Source of the DNA: Octadecabacter sp. SW4
Lineage (GTDB): Bacteria > Pseudomonadota > Alphaproteobacteria > Rhodobacterales > Rhodobacteraceae
Assembly: GCF_008065155.1 (NCBI RefSeq)
Contig: NZ_CP042819.1
Coordinates: forward strand, 806,001 to 870,000
Reading direction: 5' to 3'
DNA length: 64,000 nt
The position numbers were made by a program, and so were the translations under genes. The notes below the pieces were generated by a model. It made no database searches. It was not told the origin of the DNA and saw only the letters and a program-made list of their open reading frames with translations. This document shows, one piece after another, positions 1 through 8,874 of the stretch. Position 1 is the first letter of the stretch. Each line of letters opens with the position of its first letter.

Positions 1-348
1 GCGACCGACGAATGGGTCGAAAATCTCGTTGTCGTCCACCACCGCATGACGCGCCTTCAGGCCGAACGCTCGGACGCATTCGAACGAGAGCACAAGCATT
101 TTCATATGGCACTGATCGGCAATTGCCAGTCGCCGTTGCTGTTGCGGTTTTGCGATCAGCTTTATGATCTCAACATCCGCTACCGCTACCTTGCGGGGCG
201 GTCGTCTGACTACAAGGGCCGCAAGGTCGATGACGAACACCGCCAGATCCTGGATGCCGTCATTTCCGAACACCCTGATCGGGCTGCCGCACTTTTGGTA
301 TCCCATTATGAACGGACGGGCGCATTTCTGAAGGGCTACATCCATTAG
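1..348 (+). CDS. GntR-family regulator, C-terminal ligand-binding (FCD) part; 5' end outside window
   Basis: The reading frame is open from the first base, so the N-terminal winged-helix domain lies outside the window. The visible 115 residues look like the FCD (FadR C-terminal) all-helical effector domain: a histidine-rich helix EREHKHFHMALIGN, then a helix with DEHRQILDAV, and the usual HYERTGAFL ending. In this family the conserved histidines often hold a metal that helps bind a carboxylic acid effector. The gene ends 33 bp before a BKACE-type enzyme on the same strand, so it probably regulates that catabolic gene or a wider cluster upstream. The effector cannot be told from the sequence. 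Confidence 0.8.
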   Translation, partial: ATDEWVENLVVVHHRMTRLQAERSDAFEREHKHFHMALIGNCQSPLLLRFCDQLYDLNIRYRYLAGRSSDYKGRKVDDEHRQILDAVISEHPDRAAALLVSHYERTGAFLKGYIH

Positions 349-381
349 GGAAGCTGCGATGCCCTTGCGAGAGCGTTACAA

Positions 382-1188
382 GTGGTGAGGTTACTGCCAC
401 GTCTGATGATTGCGCCAAACGGGGCGCGGCGCAGCAAGGCAGATCATCCCGCCCTGCCAGTCACCGACGAAGAAATCATCGACACGGCGCGACTTTGCCA
501 AGACGCGGGTGCGGACGGGCTCCATCTGCACATCCGTGATGCACAGGGTCGCCACCTGCTTGACGCGCCACGATACCGCGCACTGCTTGATCAGTTGGCA
601 GACCAGGCTCCCGGCATGTATCTTCAGGTGACATCAGAGGCGGCAGACCGTTATAATGCGCCCGAGCAGCGCGCGGTAATACGCAACCTGCGCCCCGCGC
701 ATGTTTCTGTGGCCCTACGAGAAATGGTGCAAAGCCCGGACGATTGGCCCAAGGCCCGCGATTTCTATCATTGGGCAGCCGAAAGTGGCGTCGAAATCCA
801 GCACATCCTGTATTCGCCCGATGACGTCCGCGCCTTCATTGCGGGCTGCGATATGGGCTTCATCCCCGACCAGACCCACCTGACCCTTTTCGTGCAGGGC
901 AGCTATTCTAAGGGATCGCAAGGAAGTGTCGCGTTGGAGACCTATCTGGAGCCGTTTGCGCAAAGCGATGGTTTGGCGTTTGACTGGATGGCCTGCGCGT
1001 TTGGCGCGGCCGAAACGGACAGCCTTGTGCGGGCGGTCCAACTGGGTGGGAAAGCAAGGGTCGGGTTTGAAAACTCCCTCTGGCACCGCGACGGAACGCG
1101 CGCCAAAGACAACGCGGACCGTGTCCGCGCGCTTGTCGGTGCGCTTCGCCGCCTTCAAGCGCCAGATCAAAACAACGACATTGCCTAA
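382..1188 (+). CDS. BKACE-family (DUF849) beta-keto acid cleavage enzyme
   Basis: This 268-residue protein resembles the DUF849/BKACE family, zinc enzymes that condense a beta-keto acid with acetyl-CoA and split it; the founding member is 3-keto-5-aminohexanoate cleavage enzyme of lysine fermentation. Family signs are an N-terminal strand LMIAPNGARR, the metal-binding DGLHLHIRD near residue 45, and VGFENSLWH near the C-terminus where the family has its conserved acidic residue. The start is a GTG with a second GTG directly behind it; either could be used. It is slightly shorter than many members. The substrate is unknown. It follows a GntR regulator in the same direction, which suggests a regulated catabolic step. 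Confidence 0.8.
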   Translation: MVRLLPRLMIAPNGARRSKADHPALPVTDEEIIDTARLCQDAGADGLHLHIRDAQGRHLLDAPRYRALLDQLADQAPGMYLQVTSEAADRYNAPEQRAVIRNLRPAHVSVALREMVQSPDDWPKARDFYHWAAESGVEIQHILYSPDDVRAFIAGCDMGFIPDQTHLTLFVQGSYSKGSQGSVALETYLEPFAQSDGLAFDWMACAFGAAETDSLVRAVQLGGKARVGFENSLWHRDGTRAKDNADRVRALVGALRRLQAPDQNNDIA

Positions 1189-1219
1189 GACCCGCTGCGT
1201 TGGGGCCGATCATGACAGG

Positions 1220-1831
1220 TTATGAAGCCTTGGCGCGAGAGCGCCCAACAATCACCGTTGCGGTCACGACCATAATCAAGAAGCTTAGCAATCCCTTGGA
1301 TACGGGTTCCATCGTGCCAACGATCTGGAGTGCGTGGACTGCGGTGCTTGTCACGATCACTACGGCAAAGCCCATATGAACACGCCGCCATGTCATCGGA
1401 GCAAGGCACAGACGTCGCCGTGACAAGACTGCAAGCGCCGAGATAAATATGGTCCACATCCCGATGACGCCCCAAACCGAAAAGGGCGTTGGTGAAGAAA
1501 AGAGAAGGGCATCAACCACGTCCGGCGGGCTTGTAACCCATAGGCCTACCACATGGATCAGGACCAGCGTCACCAGCGCACCGCCAAGAACGCGGTGTAT
1601 TTTGCGGCTTTGCATGATGTTGAGACCGGGTAAAATTCCGCCTGCCAGAAGTGGCTGGATCAGCAAAAGCGTCATCGCAATGATCCCTGCGAACCCGGCA
1701 ACAATATAGACCGGGCCGCGCCAGGCAAGCAGTGGGCTCAGGGTTGCGGCAAAAACTGGAACAACCACGCAGATGAAAACTGCTGTCCAGATCAATGTGG
1801 CTCGCGCCCGCGCCGGGCGTTGCGATGACAC
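1220..1831 (-). CDS. Ferric-reductase-like / cytochrome b561-like membrane protein
   Basis: This 203-residue integral membrane protein has about six hydrophobic segments. Histidines sit in the membrane helices (KIHRVLGGALVTLVLIHVVG and the later RRVHMGFAVVIV with TAVHALQ), which is the pattern of paired heme ligands in ferric-reductase-like transmembrane domains. It lacks the cytoplasmic FAD/NAD domain of full ferric reductases, so it would need a partner to supply electrons or act only as a heme-carrying membrane subunit. It lies 5 bp downstream of the Tat-exported dioxygenase-like gene on the same strand, so the two are probably co-transcribed and may form a periplasmic/membrane redox pair. 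That link is inference. Confidence 0.75.
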   Translation of the reverse strand: MSSQRPARARATLIWTAVFICVVVPVFAATLSPLLAWRGPVYIVAGFAGIIAMTLLLIQPLLAGGILPGLNIMQSRKIHRVLGGALVTLVLIHVVGLWVTSPPDVVDALLFSSPTPFSVWGVIGMWTIFISALAVLSRRRLCLAPMTWRRVHMGFAVVIVTSTAVHALQIVGTMEPVSKGLLSFLIMVVTATVIVGRSRAKAS

Positions 1832-1836
1832 GTCGA

Positions 1837-2325
1837 TCAGACCGGCACGAGCACGAAGTCCACATTGAGGCTCGTGTCTTTTGGGCTTTGCATCACCGGC
1901 CGCAGAAACACGGTTTCAAAGTCACCGCTGTCATAGGCAAGATGCCCATGTGGCTGGCCAAACGCAGGGACAATCTGCGGCATCTCGAGGCGAAACGTCC
2001 CGTTGACATCGGTGAGGGTGGCACCATGACTTTGGGGGTCGCGTTCGTGCCCCTCGGTCGTGTGTGCCCAAATCTGGATGCGCTGACCGGAAAGCGGCGC
2101 GCCATCACCCGCACGACGGACTGTGCCCGTCATCCAAAAGCCACCACCGCCAATTCTGTCGACAATAGCGGCGCCTGGCAGATAGTTATTCGCGCCACCG
2201 CGCATTGTTGGTGTCGGTGCGAGGGTCTGGGCCGTGGCACCTGAAAACATGCCTGACCCTGCGGTTGCCAAGGCGGCGCCAGCGGATGTCAGGAGGGAGC
2301 GGCGCGTGATGAGTTGGCGGGGCAT
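1837..2325 (-). CDS. Tat-exported intradiol-dioxygenase-like protein
   Basis: Starting at the ATG at 2325, with a GAGGAAAGG ribosome site just upstream, gives 162 residues. The N-terminus ITRRSLLTSAGAALATAG is a twin-arginine signal with an RR core. The mature part resembles the beta-sandwich of intradiol ring-cleavage dioxygenases/protocatechuate dioxygenase (VDRIGGGGFWMTGTVR, QIWAHTTEGHERD, TDVNGTFRLEMP). The C-terminal PHGHLAY is the only histidine cluster placed like an iron site, and the usual tyrosine ligands are not obvious, so catalysis is unproven. An in-frame extension to 2532 has no ribosome site and would bury the Tat signal, so it was not used. It heads a two-gene unit with the ferric-reductase-like protein. 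Confidence 0.7.
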   Translation of the reverse strand: MPRQLITRRSLLTSAGAALATAGSGMFSGATAQTLAPTPTMRGGANNYLPGAAIVDRIGGGGFWMTGTVRRAGDGAPLSGQRIQIWAHTTEGHERDPQSHGATLTDVNGTFRLEMPQIVPAFGQPHGHLAYDSGDFETVFLRPVMQSPKDTSLNVDFVLVPV

Positions 2326-2647
2326 GTTGCATCCTTTCCTCGGCTTCATGGCGTTTATCATAGCACTTTTGGTCGAAATTTCATCGAAAGAAGCGTAGAA
2401 GCCGCACTCTGAACCGTCACACTGTTGTGATAGACAGGCAGCGTCGGCATCGGTCGAAAAGGGCAGTTCGACTTCCAATCGCAAATCATGCTGGGTATTC
2501 CCGAGAAATGATGATGGCTCGCGTGAAGGCAAATGTCAGAATCCTCAGCTGAAAACCTAACCACCGTGCCGTGCGCGGCGAATGACCGCTTTCGACCGAT
2601 TCCGAATGCTTAGCGACCGGACAACGGCGCCAAGACACAACGTGTTC
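2326..2647. other. Intergenic stretch with no recognisable gene
   Basis: About 320 bp separate the minus-strand dioxygenase-like gene from the tRNA-Gly promoter. The part next to 2325 holds the ribosome site of that gene. The short open frames on both strands lack ribosome sites and family resemblance. I see no riboswitch, RNA gene or strong terminator here. Confidence 0.5.
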
Positions 2648-2676
2648 TTGACGGTCCCAATTGCTTCACATATGCA
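2648..2676 (+). promoter_or_regulatory. Sigma-70-type promoter of tRNA-Gly
   Basis: A TTGACG -35 hexamer at 2648-2653 and a TATGCA -10 hexamer at 2671-2676 are separated by exactly 17 bp. Transcription would begin about 7 bp before the tRNA. The match and position make this a convincing stable-RNA promoter. Confidence 0.7.
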
Positions 2677-2689
2677 CAGCAAACACTGG

Positions 2690-2763
2690 GCGGGCGTTGT
2701 GTAGTGGTAAGACCTTAGCCTTCCAAGCTAATGACGCGGGTTCGATTCCCGCCGCCCGCTCCA
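2690..2763 (+). tRNA. tRNA-Gly(TCC)
   Basis: The sequence folds into a cloverleaf with acceptor stem GCGGGCG / CGCCCGC (2690-2696 and 2753-2759), an anticodon loop CTTCCAA giving anticodon TCC, a GGTTCGATTCC T-arm, discriminator T2760 and a genome-encoded CCA at 2761-2763. The anticodon reads GGA/GGG glycine codons. Confidence 0.95.
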
Positions 2764-2859
2764 GATTTTCCTGTAATGGCCCTGAAATGCGTCCCTGCGC
2801 CGCTTGTGGTCATTTAGCGGGGCGGTTAAGCAATCACGAACTTCAAAAAGGTGGTGCCA

Positions 2860-4653
2860 ATGGCCCGAGCCCCGATCACAACCGACGAAGACCGCGCGAA
2901 GTCGAAAGAAATCGGCGCGCTGCGCGGGCTTTGGCCGTTCGTCGCACCGCACAAGGCGATGATGGCGTTTGCATTGGTGGCGCTGGTGACCACAGCGATG
3001 ATTTCGCTGGTCATGCCGCTGGCCGTGCGCCGTGTTGTCGACAATTTCGAGGCCGCAGCCAGCACGATCCTTGATCAGTATTTTGCTGCTGCCCTGGTGA
3101 TTACCGCCCTTTTGGCCGTCGGCACGGCGCTGCGCTATTATCTGGTGACGCGCCTTGGCGAGCGGGTGGTGGCCGACATTCGCAAGGCGGTTTTTGACCG
3201 CATGGTGATGATGAGCCCGGCGTTCTATGAAAAGATCATGACCGGCGAGGTTTTAAGCCGGATCACCACCGATACGACCCTCATCCTTTCTGTGATCGGT
3301 TCGTCCGTGTCGATTGCCCTGCGCAATGTTCTGATCTTTGCCGGCGGATTTGGACTGATGCTTTATACTTCGCCGAAACTGGCGGGTCTGGTATTGCTGA
3401 TCGTGCCTGCGGTGATCATCCCGATTGTGGTGCTGGGCCGCCGCCTGCGCGCGCTCAGCCGCGAAAATCAGGACTGGATCGCGGCCTCGAGCGGCAGCGC
3501 GTCCGAAATCCTGCTTTCGGTGCAGACCGTGCAGGCCTTTACCCACGAGGCCCAAAGCCGCGACAAATTCGATGACGTCACCGAAAAAAGCTTCGTCGCC
3601 GCGCGCAAGCGGATTGGCACCCGCGCGGTCATGACGGCGATCGTTATCTTCCTTATTTTTTCGGGGGTTGTGGGGGTCTTGTGGATTGGCGCGCGCGATG
3701 TGCGTGACGATATCATGACCATCGGCGAATTGGTCCAGTTCGTGATTTACGCCATCATGGTCGCAGGGGCCGTGGGCGCATTGACCGAAATCTGGAGCGA
3801 GTTGCAGCGCGCCGCCGGGGCAACTGAACGGCTTGTGGAATTGCTGAATGCCCATGACAGCGTGGCGGACCCGTTGCGCCAAGCGAACATGCCCGACACA
3901 CGGCGCGGCGAAATCGCCTTTGAGGAGGTGACGTTTCATTACCCGTCGCGCCCCGATACCTCGGCGCTTGATCAGGTGTCACTGACGGTCGCGCCCGGCG
4001 AAACCATCGCGCTGGTCGGGCCATCCGGTGCCGGAAAAACGACGATCATTCAACTGCTGTTGCGGTTCTATGATCCCGCCAGCGGCGCGGTGCGCCTTGA
4101 CGGTGTGGACCTGCGCGAGATGGAGCGTGCCGATTTCCGCCGTCATATGGCGCTTGTGCCCCAGGACCCAGTGATCTTTGCCGATACGGCCCGCGAAAAC
4201 ATCCGCTTTGGCCGCCCGGACGCCACCGACGCACAGGTCGAGGACGCCGCGCGCGCCGCCGCTGCCCATGATTTCCTGACGGCCCTGCCTGACGGGTATG
4301 ACAGCTATGTCGGCGAACGCGGCGTGATGCTGTCGGGCGGCCAAAAGCAGCGTATCGCCATTGCCCGTGCCATTTTGCGTGACGCGCCCGTGTTGTTGCT
4401 GGACGAGGCCACCAGCGCGCTGGACGCCGAAAGCGAACGTGCTGTGCAACAGGCGGTCGATAAGCTGTCAAAGGATCGCACGACGATCATTGTCGCCCAC
4501 CGTCTGGCCACGGTGAAAAAGGCAGATCGCATCGTCGTGATGGAGGATGGCCGCATCGTGGCCACCGGCACCCATGACCAGCTGGTCGCGCAAGACGGGC
4601 TTTATGCCCGTTTGGCCCGGTTGCAATTCACCGACGGCTTGGCCGCCGAGTAG
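2860..4653 (+). CDS. MsbA-type ABC exporter (fused permease and ATPase)
   Basis: This is a type I ABC exporter half-transporter. The ATG at 2860 is preferred over two GTG codons 6-9 bp upstream because an AAAAAGGTGG ribosome site lies in front of it; the product is 597 residues. A six-helix membrane domain spans about residues 30-310. The nucleotide-binding domain has Walker A GPSGAGKTT near 387, the signature LSGGQKQR near 490, Walker B with LLLDEATSALD near 512 and the switch histidine in VAHR near 545. It would work as a homodimer in the inner membrane. It resembles the MsbA-related subgroup common in alphaproteobacteria, whose cargo is not defined; lipid or a hydrophobic compound is the usual guess. 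It stands alone between a tRNA and an acyl-CoA synthetase. Confidence 0.88.
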   Translation: MARAPITTDEDRAKSKEIGALRGLWPFVAPHKAMMAFALVALVTTAMISLVMPLAVRRVVDNFEAAASTILDQYFAAALVITALLAVGTALRYYLVTRLGERVVADIRKAVFDRMVMMSPAFYEKIMTGEVLSRITTDTTLILSVIGSSVSIALRNVLIFAGGFGLMLYTSPKLAGLVLLIVPAVIIPIVVLGRRLRALSRENQDWIAASSGSASEILLSVQTVQAFTHEAQSRDKFDDVTEKSFVAARKRIGTRAVMTAIVIFLIFSGVVGVLWIGARDVRDDIMTIGELVQFVIYAIMVAGAVGALTEIWSELQRAAGATERLVELLNAHDSVADPLRQANMPDTRRGEIAFEEVTFHYPSRPDTSALDQVSLTVAPGETIALVGPSGAGKTTIIQLLLRFYDPASGAVRLDGVDLREMERADFRRHMALVPQDPVIFADTARENIRFGRPDATDAQVEDAARAAAAHDFLTALPDGYDSYVGERGVMLSGGQKQRIAIARAILRDAPVLLLDEATSALDAESERAVQQAVDKLSKDRTTIIVAHRLATVKKADRIVVMEDGRIVATGTHDQLVAQDGLYARLARLQFTDGLAAE

Positions 4654-4757
4654 CTGTTTCGCAGCGTCAGTCTTGCCTAACGCCAAATTTGCCCACATCT
4701 TGGGCCCGAGGAATGCCCCGGCGTCAGATCGGGCAAATACCAGGGGAGGAGACGACC

Positions 4758-6650
4758 ATGACCTACGCGTCCGTGGCCGATAGAGATGCAATCGAGGCCG
4801 AGTCCGCATGGGAAGACCGCCCCATGCCCGTGACATTGCATCAAATGCTGGAAAAAACCGCAACGACACATGCATCGCGCAACGCGCTGACCTATCAGTT
4901 GTTGTCCGATCCCAAGGCCAAGGCCGAAACCCTGAGCTGGACGCAATTGCTGGAGAAAACCAACCAGACGGCGAACCTGTTTCACGAATTGGGAGTGGGT
5001 GAAAATGATGTGGTCGCCTTTTTGCTGCCCAATGCAACCGAAACCGCGCTGACCTATCTGGGCGGTGCCGTTGCGGGGATCGTCAATCCGATCAACCCAC
5101 TGCTGGACGCCAATCAGATCGCGTCAATCCTGCGTGAAACCGGCGCCAAGGTGTTGGTGACCCTGCGCGCCTTCCCGAAAACGGATGTGGCGCAAAAGGC
5201 GGCCGAGGCCGTGCGCCTGGCCCCGAATGTGCATACGATCCTCGAGGTGGATTTGCTCCGCTATCTGACGGGCGTCAAGAAACTGATCGTCCCGCTGATC
5301 CGCCCCAAAGTGGATATCCAGCATCGCGCCAAGGTGCTGAACTTCAACGCTGAAATCGCCAAACAGCCAACGGTTTTGAAATTCGCCGACAGCGAAGAAG
5401 ACCGTGTTGCCGCCTATTTTCACACCGGTGGCACCACCGGTATGCCCAAAGTGGCACAGCATAAATACAGCGGCATCATCTATAACGGCTGGCTGGGTGA
5501 TCGTTTGCTGTTCACCGAAAAGGACACGATGATTTGCCCGCTGCCGCTGTTCCACGTGTTTGCCACGATTGTGGTCATGGGCGCATCCCTGTCATCGGGC
5601 GCGCATGTGGTGTTTCCGACGCCCCAAGGCTATCGCGGCGAGGGGGTGTTCGACAATTTCTGGAAGCTGGTGGAACGCTATAAGGTCACCTTCATGATCA
5701 CGGTGCCCACGGCCATGTCCGCCCTGATGCAACGCCCCGTGGATGCCGATATTTCGTCGCTCCAGATGGCGTTTTCCGGCTCGGCCCCGCTCCCGATCGA
5801 GCTCTATAAGAAATTCGAGAAAGCTGCGGGTGTCACCATCTGCGAGGGCTATGGCCTGACCGAGGCGACCTGCCTCGTGTCGATCAACCCGCCCGACGGC
5901 GAGAAGAAGGTCGGGTCGGTCGGCCTGCCGTTCCCCTATACCGAGATCAAGATCATGTCGGTGGACACCCACGAAGAATGCCCGCCCGACGAGGTGGGCG
6001 AAATCTGCGTGTCCAACCCCGGTGTTGTCTCGGGCGAAACCTATACCGAAACCGACAAGAACGCCGATCTCTATTACGCGGGCCCCAAATCCAACGCGCA
6101 ATTCCTGCGCACGGGCGATCTGGGCCGGATCGATAGCGATGGTTACCTGTGGATCACGGGTCGCGCCAAGGATCTGATCATTCGTGGCGGTCACAACATC
6201 GACCCCGCCGAAATCGAAGAAGCGCTGGCAGGTCATCACGATGTCGCCTTTGCCGGCGCCATCGGCCAGCCCGATGCCCACGCGGGCGAGGTGCCTTGCG
6301 TCTTTGTCGAACTGGTGTCCGGTGCGACCGTCACCGAGGACGAATTGATGAAATTCGCCAAGGACCACATCAGCGAGCGCGCCGCCCATCCCAAGCATCT
6401 GCAGATCATGGATGAACTGCCGAAAACGGCCGTGGGCAAGATTTTCAAACCTGACCTGCGCAAGATGGCGATTGCCCGCATCTATGATGCGGCGCTGTCC
6501 AACGCCGATGTCGCCGCCGAGGTGGCCGAGGTCGTTGAGGACAAGAAACGCGGTCTGGTGGCGCGTCTGAACAAGACCGGCACCGTCACGGATGAAAATG
6601 TCCTGCGCGCGCTGGGGGCCTTCACCCGCCCCTGGGAGTGGGCCGACTGA
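4758..6650 (+). CDS. AMP-forming acyl-CoA synthetase
   Basis: The ATG at 4758 follows a strong GGGGAGGAG site and gives 630 residues. The protein is an ANL-superfamily ligase that activates a carboxylic acid with ATP and joins it to CoA. Visible core motifs are YFHTGGTTGMPK (P-loop, near residue 220), EGYGLTEATC (near 365), LRTGDLGRIDSDGYL and the hinge GRAKDLIIRGGHN (near 467), and the C-terminal catalytic lysine in LPKTAVGKIFKP. The length and the plain DGYLWITGRAKD block fit the fatty-acyl/medium-chain branch, but chain-length preference cannot be read. No beta-oxidation genes are adjacent. The fragment between the ABC exporter and this gene has no clear terminator. Confidence 0.87.
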   Translation: MTYASVADRDAIEAESAWEDRPMPVTLHQMLEKTATTHASRNALTYQLLSDPKAKAETLSWTQLLEKTNQTANLFHELGVGENDVVAFLLPNATETALTYLGGAVAGIVNPINPLLDANQIASILRETGAKVLVTLRAFPKTDVAQKAAEAVRLAPNVHTILEVDLLRYLTGVKKLIVPLIRPKVDIQHRAKVLNFNAEIAKQPTVLKFADSEEDRVAAYFHTGGTTGMPKVAQHKYSGIIYNGWLGDRLLFTEKDTMICPLPLFHVFATIVVMGASLSSGAHVVFPTPQGYRGEGVFDNFWKLVERYKVTFMITVPTAMSALMQRPVDADISSLQMAFSGSAPLPIELYKKFEKAAGVTICEGYGLTEATCLVSINPPDGEKKVGSVGLPFPYTEIKIMSVDTHEECPPDEVGEICVSNPGVVSGETYTETDKNADLYYAGPKSNAQFLRTGDLGRIDSDGYLWITGRAKDLIIRGGHNIDPAEIEEALAGHHDVAFAGAIGQPDAHAGEVPCVFVELVSGATVTEDELMKFAKDHISERAAHPKHLQIMDELPKTAVGKIFKPDLRKMAIARIYDAALSNADVAAEVAEVVEDKKRGLVARLNKTGTVTDENVLRALGAFTRPWEWAD

Positions 6651-6701
6651 CTGCGCGCATCTGCCGCTTGTGGCGCGCGCATGGCGGACTAAAGTCGGAT
6701 C

Positions 6702-7123
6702 ATGTCGCAGCCTGATCCTGCCATTTTTACCGGGCCAGTTGCCGTCATGGACGGCAACTGGCCCTGTGTGCGTTTGGGGCGCGGATGATCCACCGGCTTG
6801 ATAAGACCGGGACCGTGCGGATTTGCCCGATCCAGACGGACCTTGGACGGGCCTTGCTGGCGCGTCACGGGCTGGCCCCCGACGATCCGGATTCGTGGTT
6901 GCTGATTGAGGGTGATCAGGTTTTGCAGGACTTTGACGCGATGATTTACCTTGGCGAACGCATGGGCGGCTGGGGGCGGCTTATGTCGGTGTTGCGCATC
7001 CTGCCGCGCCCGATGCGCGACTGGCTTTACCGGCGCATAGCGCGCAATCGCTACGCCGTGTTTGGTCATGCAGACCTCTGTGCGCTGCCCGATCCGGCCC
7101 TGCGCGCAAGGTTGATCGGATGA
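6702..7123 (+). pseudogene. DCC-family (DUF393) thiol-disulfide oxidoreductase-like gene with a one-base frameshift
   Basis: Two overlapping frames together make one DCC-family protein of about 140 residues. The first frame from ATG 6702 ends at VAVMDGN. From 6761 the next frame reads ALCAFGARMIHRLDKTG and continues with the family's typical LIPRP-like and RNRYAVFGHADLC segments to the stop at 7123. One missing base between 6760 and 6761 would restore DGNCALC, the family's DGxCxLC redox motif, in a single frame. The break therefore falls inside the first catalytic cysteine codon. It also sits in the right arm of a perfect hairpin (6732-6764). The stop overlaps the next gene's ATG, as expected for an intact operon gene. 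A sequencing error, a real null mutation or a programmed slip are all possible. Confidence 0.75.
6732..6764. repeat. Perfect 15-bp inverted repeat with 3-base loop inside the DCC-family gene
   Basis: GGGCCAGTTGCCGTC (6732-6746) and GACGGCAACTGGCCC (6750-6764) are exact reverse complements around the loop ATG. No T-run follows, so it is not a typical terminator. It lies in coding sequence, and the base needed to restore the frame would break the right arm. Confidence 0.9.
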
Positions 7124-8778
7124 AGATCACAGTCATCGGCGGCTATGGAGTTTTCGGCGGGCGGCTGGTGCAGCTTTTGCGCCGTGACGGGCACGAGGTG
7201 ACAGTTGCGGGGCGCGATCTGGCGCGCGCGCAGCGTTTTGCCTCGGCTTGGGGCGCGCAGGCGATGGTATTGGATCGATCCGCCGATCTGTCGCCGCTGA
7301 CCGGCGCAGAGGTGGTCGTGGATGCCGCCGGCCCGTTTCATGCTTACGGCGATGATCCTTATCGCCTTGCGCGCTTTTGCATCGATGTGGGGATCAACTA
7401 TCTTGATCTGTCCGACAATGCCGCGTTCTGCGCGGGTATTTCAGTGCTGGATGCCAACGCCCGCAAGGCCGGCGTCTTTGCCTTGTCGGGTGTGTCGAGC
7501 GTGCCGGCCCTGTCCGCCGCCGCCGCCACGGCGCTGGCGCAGGACATGGAGACAATCGACACGATCAGCAGTGCGATCCTGCCGGGCAATCGCGCCCCGC
7601 GCGGGCGGTCCGTCGTGGACAGCATCCTGTCACAAACCGGGCTGATGTTTGACCAAACGACAGACAGCCAGACGACGCCGGTCCGGTCGTGGTCGGCCCC
7701 GCGCACGTTCACTCTGCCTTCGGGCGAGCTGCGCAAAGGCTGGCTGATCGAAGTGCCGGACCAGTCGCTGTTTCCCGCGCATTTCAAGGCGCGCAGCGTG
7801 CAGTTTCGCGCCGGGCTGGAACTGCCCGTGATGAACTACGGTCTGGCGGTTTTGTCGCGGCTGCGCGAGCGTTTGCGCTTTGGGATGCCGCGCTGGCTGG
7901 TGGCGCTGGTGATGTTTGGCGCGTGCCTGCTTGCGCCCTTTGGAACGGATCGTGGCGGCATGGTTGTCGCGGTAATCGGGCGCAAGGATGGCGCGTGGCA
8001 GCGCGCGGTTTGGCGGCTTGGTGTTGATCAGGGCGAGGGGCCGTTCATTCCGGCCGTGCCTGCCCGCGCGCTGTTGCGTAACCCGGCGCAGATTGCCCTT
8101 GGCGCGCGGCCCGCCCTGGGCGATGTGACTCTGCCAGATGCCGAGGCGGCGATGGCCGATCTATGTGTCACGACGACCCGTGACACCACACAAATCACAC
8201 CCCTGTTTCCCGCAACACTTGGTGCGCCTTTCGCGACCCTCGCGCCGGAAATTCGCGCCACCCATGACACGCCCGCGCCGCGCATCTGGCAGGGCCGCGC
8301 CAGCGTGACGCGCGGGGCCGGGGTGTTGCCCCGGCTGGCGGCTTTTCTGTTCCGCTTTCCGCAGGCACGCGACGATACGCGCGTGCAGGTCACCAAGACA
8401 CCTGTCAACGGCACCGAAGTCTGGCAACGGCGGTTCGGCACCGCCACGTTTCAGTCAACCCTGCGGGCCACGCCGCAGGGGATCGCCGAAAGGTTCGGCG
8501 CGCTTACCTTTCTGCTGGACCTGCATGTGGCCGAGGGCAGATTGCACTACCCGATCCAAAAGGGCTGGTGTCTTGGCATCCCGATCCCACGCTTTGCCCT
8601 GCCCAAAAGCGCGGCAAGCGAGAGGGTCGAGAACGGCCGCTTTCATTTCGACGTGCGCCTGTCCATGCCTGTTACCGGCCAATTGATTGTCCACTACCAA
8701 GGCTGGTTGCAATCTGCAGCCGACTTTTCGGGCACACCTCTTGCGGTTGAAACTGATCGCCAACCGGAACTGATCTGA
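7120..8778 (+). CDS. Saccharopine-dehydrogenase-like NAD(P)-binding protein with C-terminal DUF4166 domain
   Basis: This 552-residue protein begins with a Rossmann motif, ITVIGGYGVFGGRLVQLL, followed by VAGRDLARAQRFA and VVDAAGPFHAYGDDPYRLARFCIDVGINYLDLSD in short blocks typical of the saccharopine-dehydrogenase-like NADP-binding family. A hydrophobic segment near residues 260-280 (LVALVMFGACLLAPFG) may be a membrane anchor. The last third (from about residue 385, with LPRLAAFLFRFP and a hydrophobic beta-rich tail) looks like DUF4166. The substrate is unknown. Its ATG overlaps the stop of the DCC-family gene by 4 bp, so the pair is translationally coupled. No lysine-pathway neighbours are present, so true saccharopine dehydrogenase activity is unlikely. 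Confidence 0.75.
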   Translation: MKITVIGGYGVFGGRLVQLLRRDGHEVTVAGRDLARAQRFASAWGAQAMVLDRSADLSPLTGAEVVVDAAGPFHAYGDDPYRLARFCIDVGINYLDLSDNAAFCAGISVLDANARKAGVFALSGVSSVPALSAAAATALAQDMETIDTISSAILPGNRAPRGRSVVDSILSQTGLMFDQTTDSQTTPVRSWSAPRTFTLPSGELRKGWLIEVPDQSLFPAHFKARSVQFRAGLELPVMNYGLAVLSRLRERLRFGMPRWLVALVMFGACLLAPFGTDRGGMVVAVIGRKDGAWQRAVWRLGVDQGEGPFIPAVPARALLRNPAQIALGARPALGDVTLPDAEAAMADLCVTTTRDTTQITPLFPATLGAPFATLAPEIRATHDTPAPRIWQGRASVTRGAGVLPRLAAFLFRFPQARDDTRVQVTKTPVNGTEVWQRRFGTATFQSTLRATPQGIAERFGALTFLLDLHVAEGRLHYPIQKGWCLGIPIPRFALPKSAASERVENGRFHFDVRLSMPVTGQLIVHYQGWLQSAADFSGTPLAVETDRQPELI

Positions 8779-8874
8779 ACGGGAACGCCCCGAGCGCAGC
8801 GCTCCAACCCGCAACGATAGTTGCGCACGGCGGAGGGTTTGTGGAGCAAAGGACCAAAGCGTATAAGGGATCAG

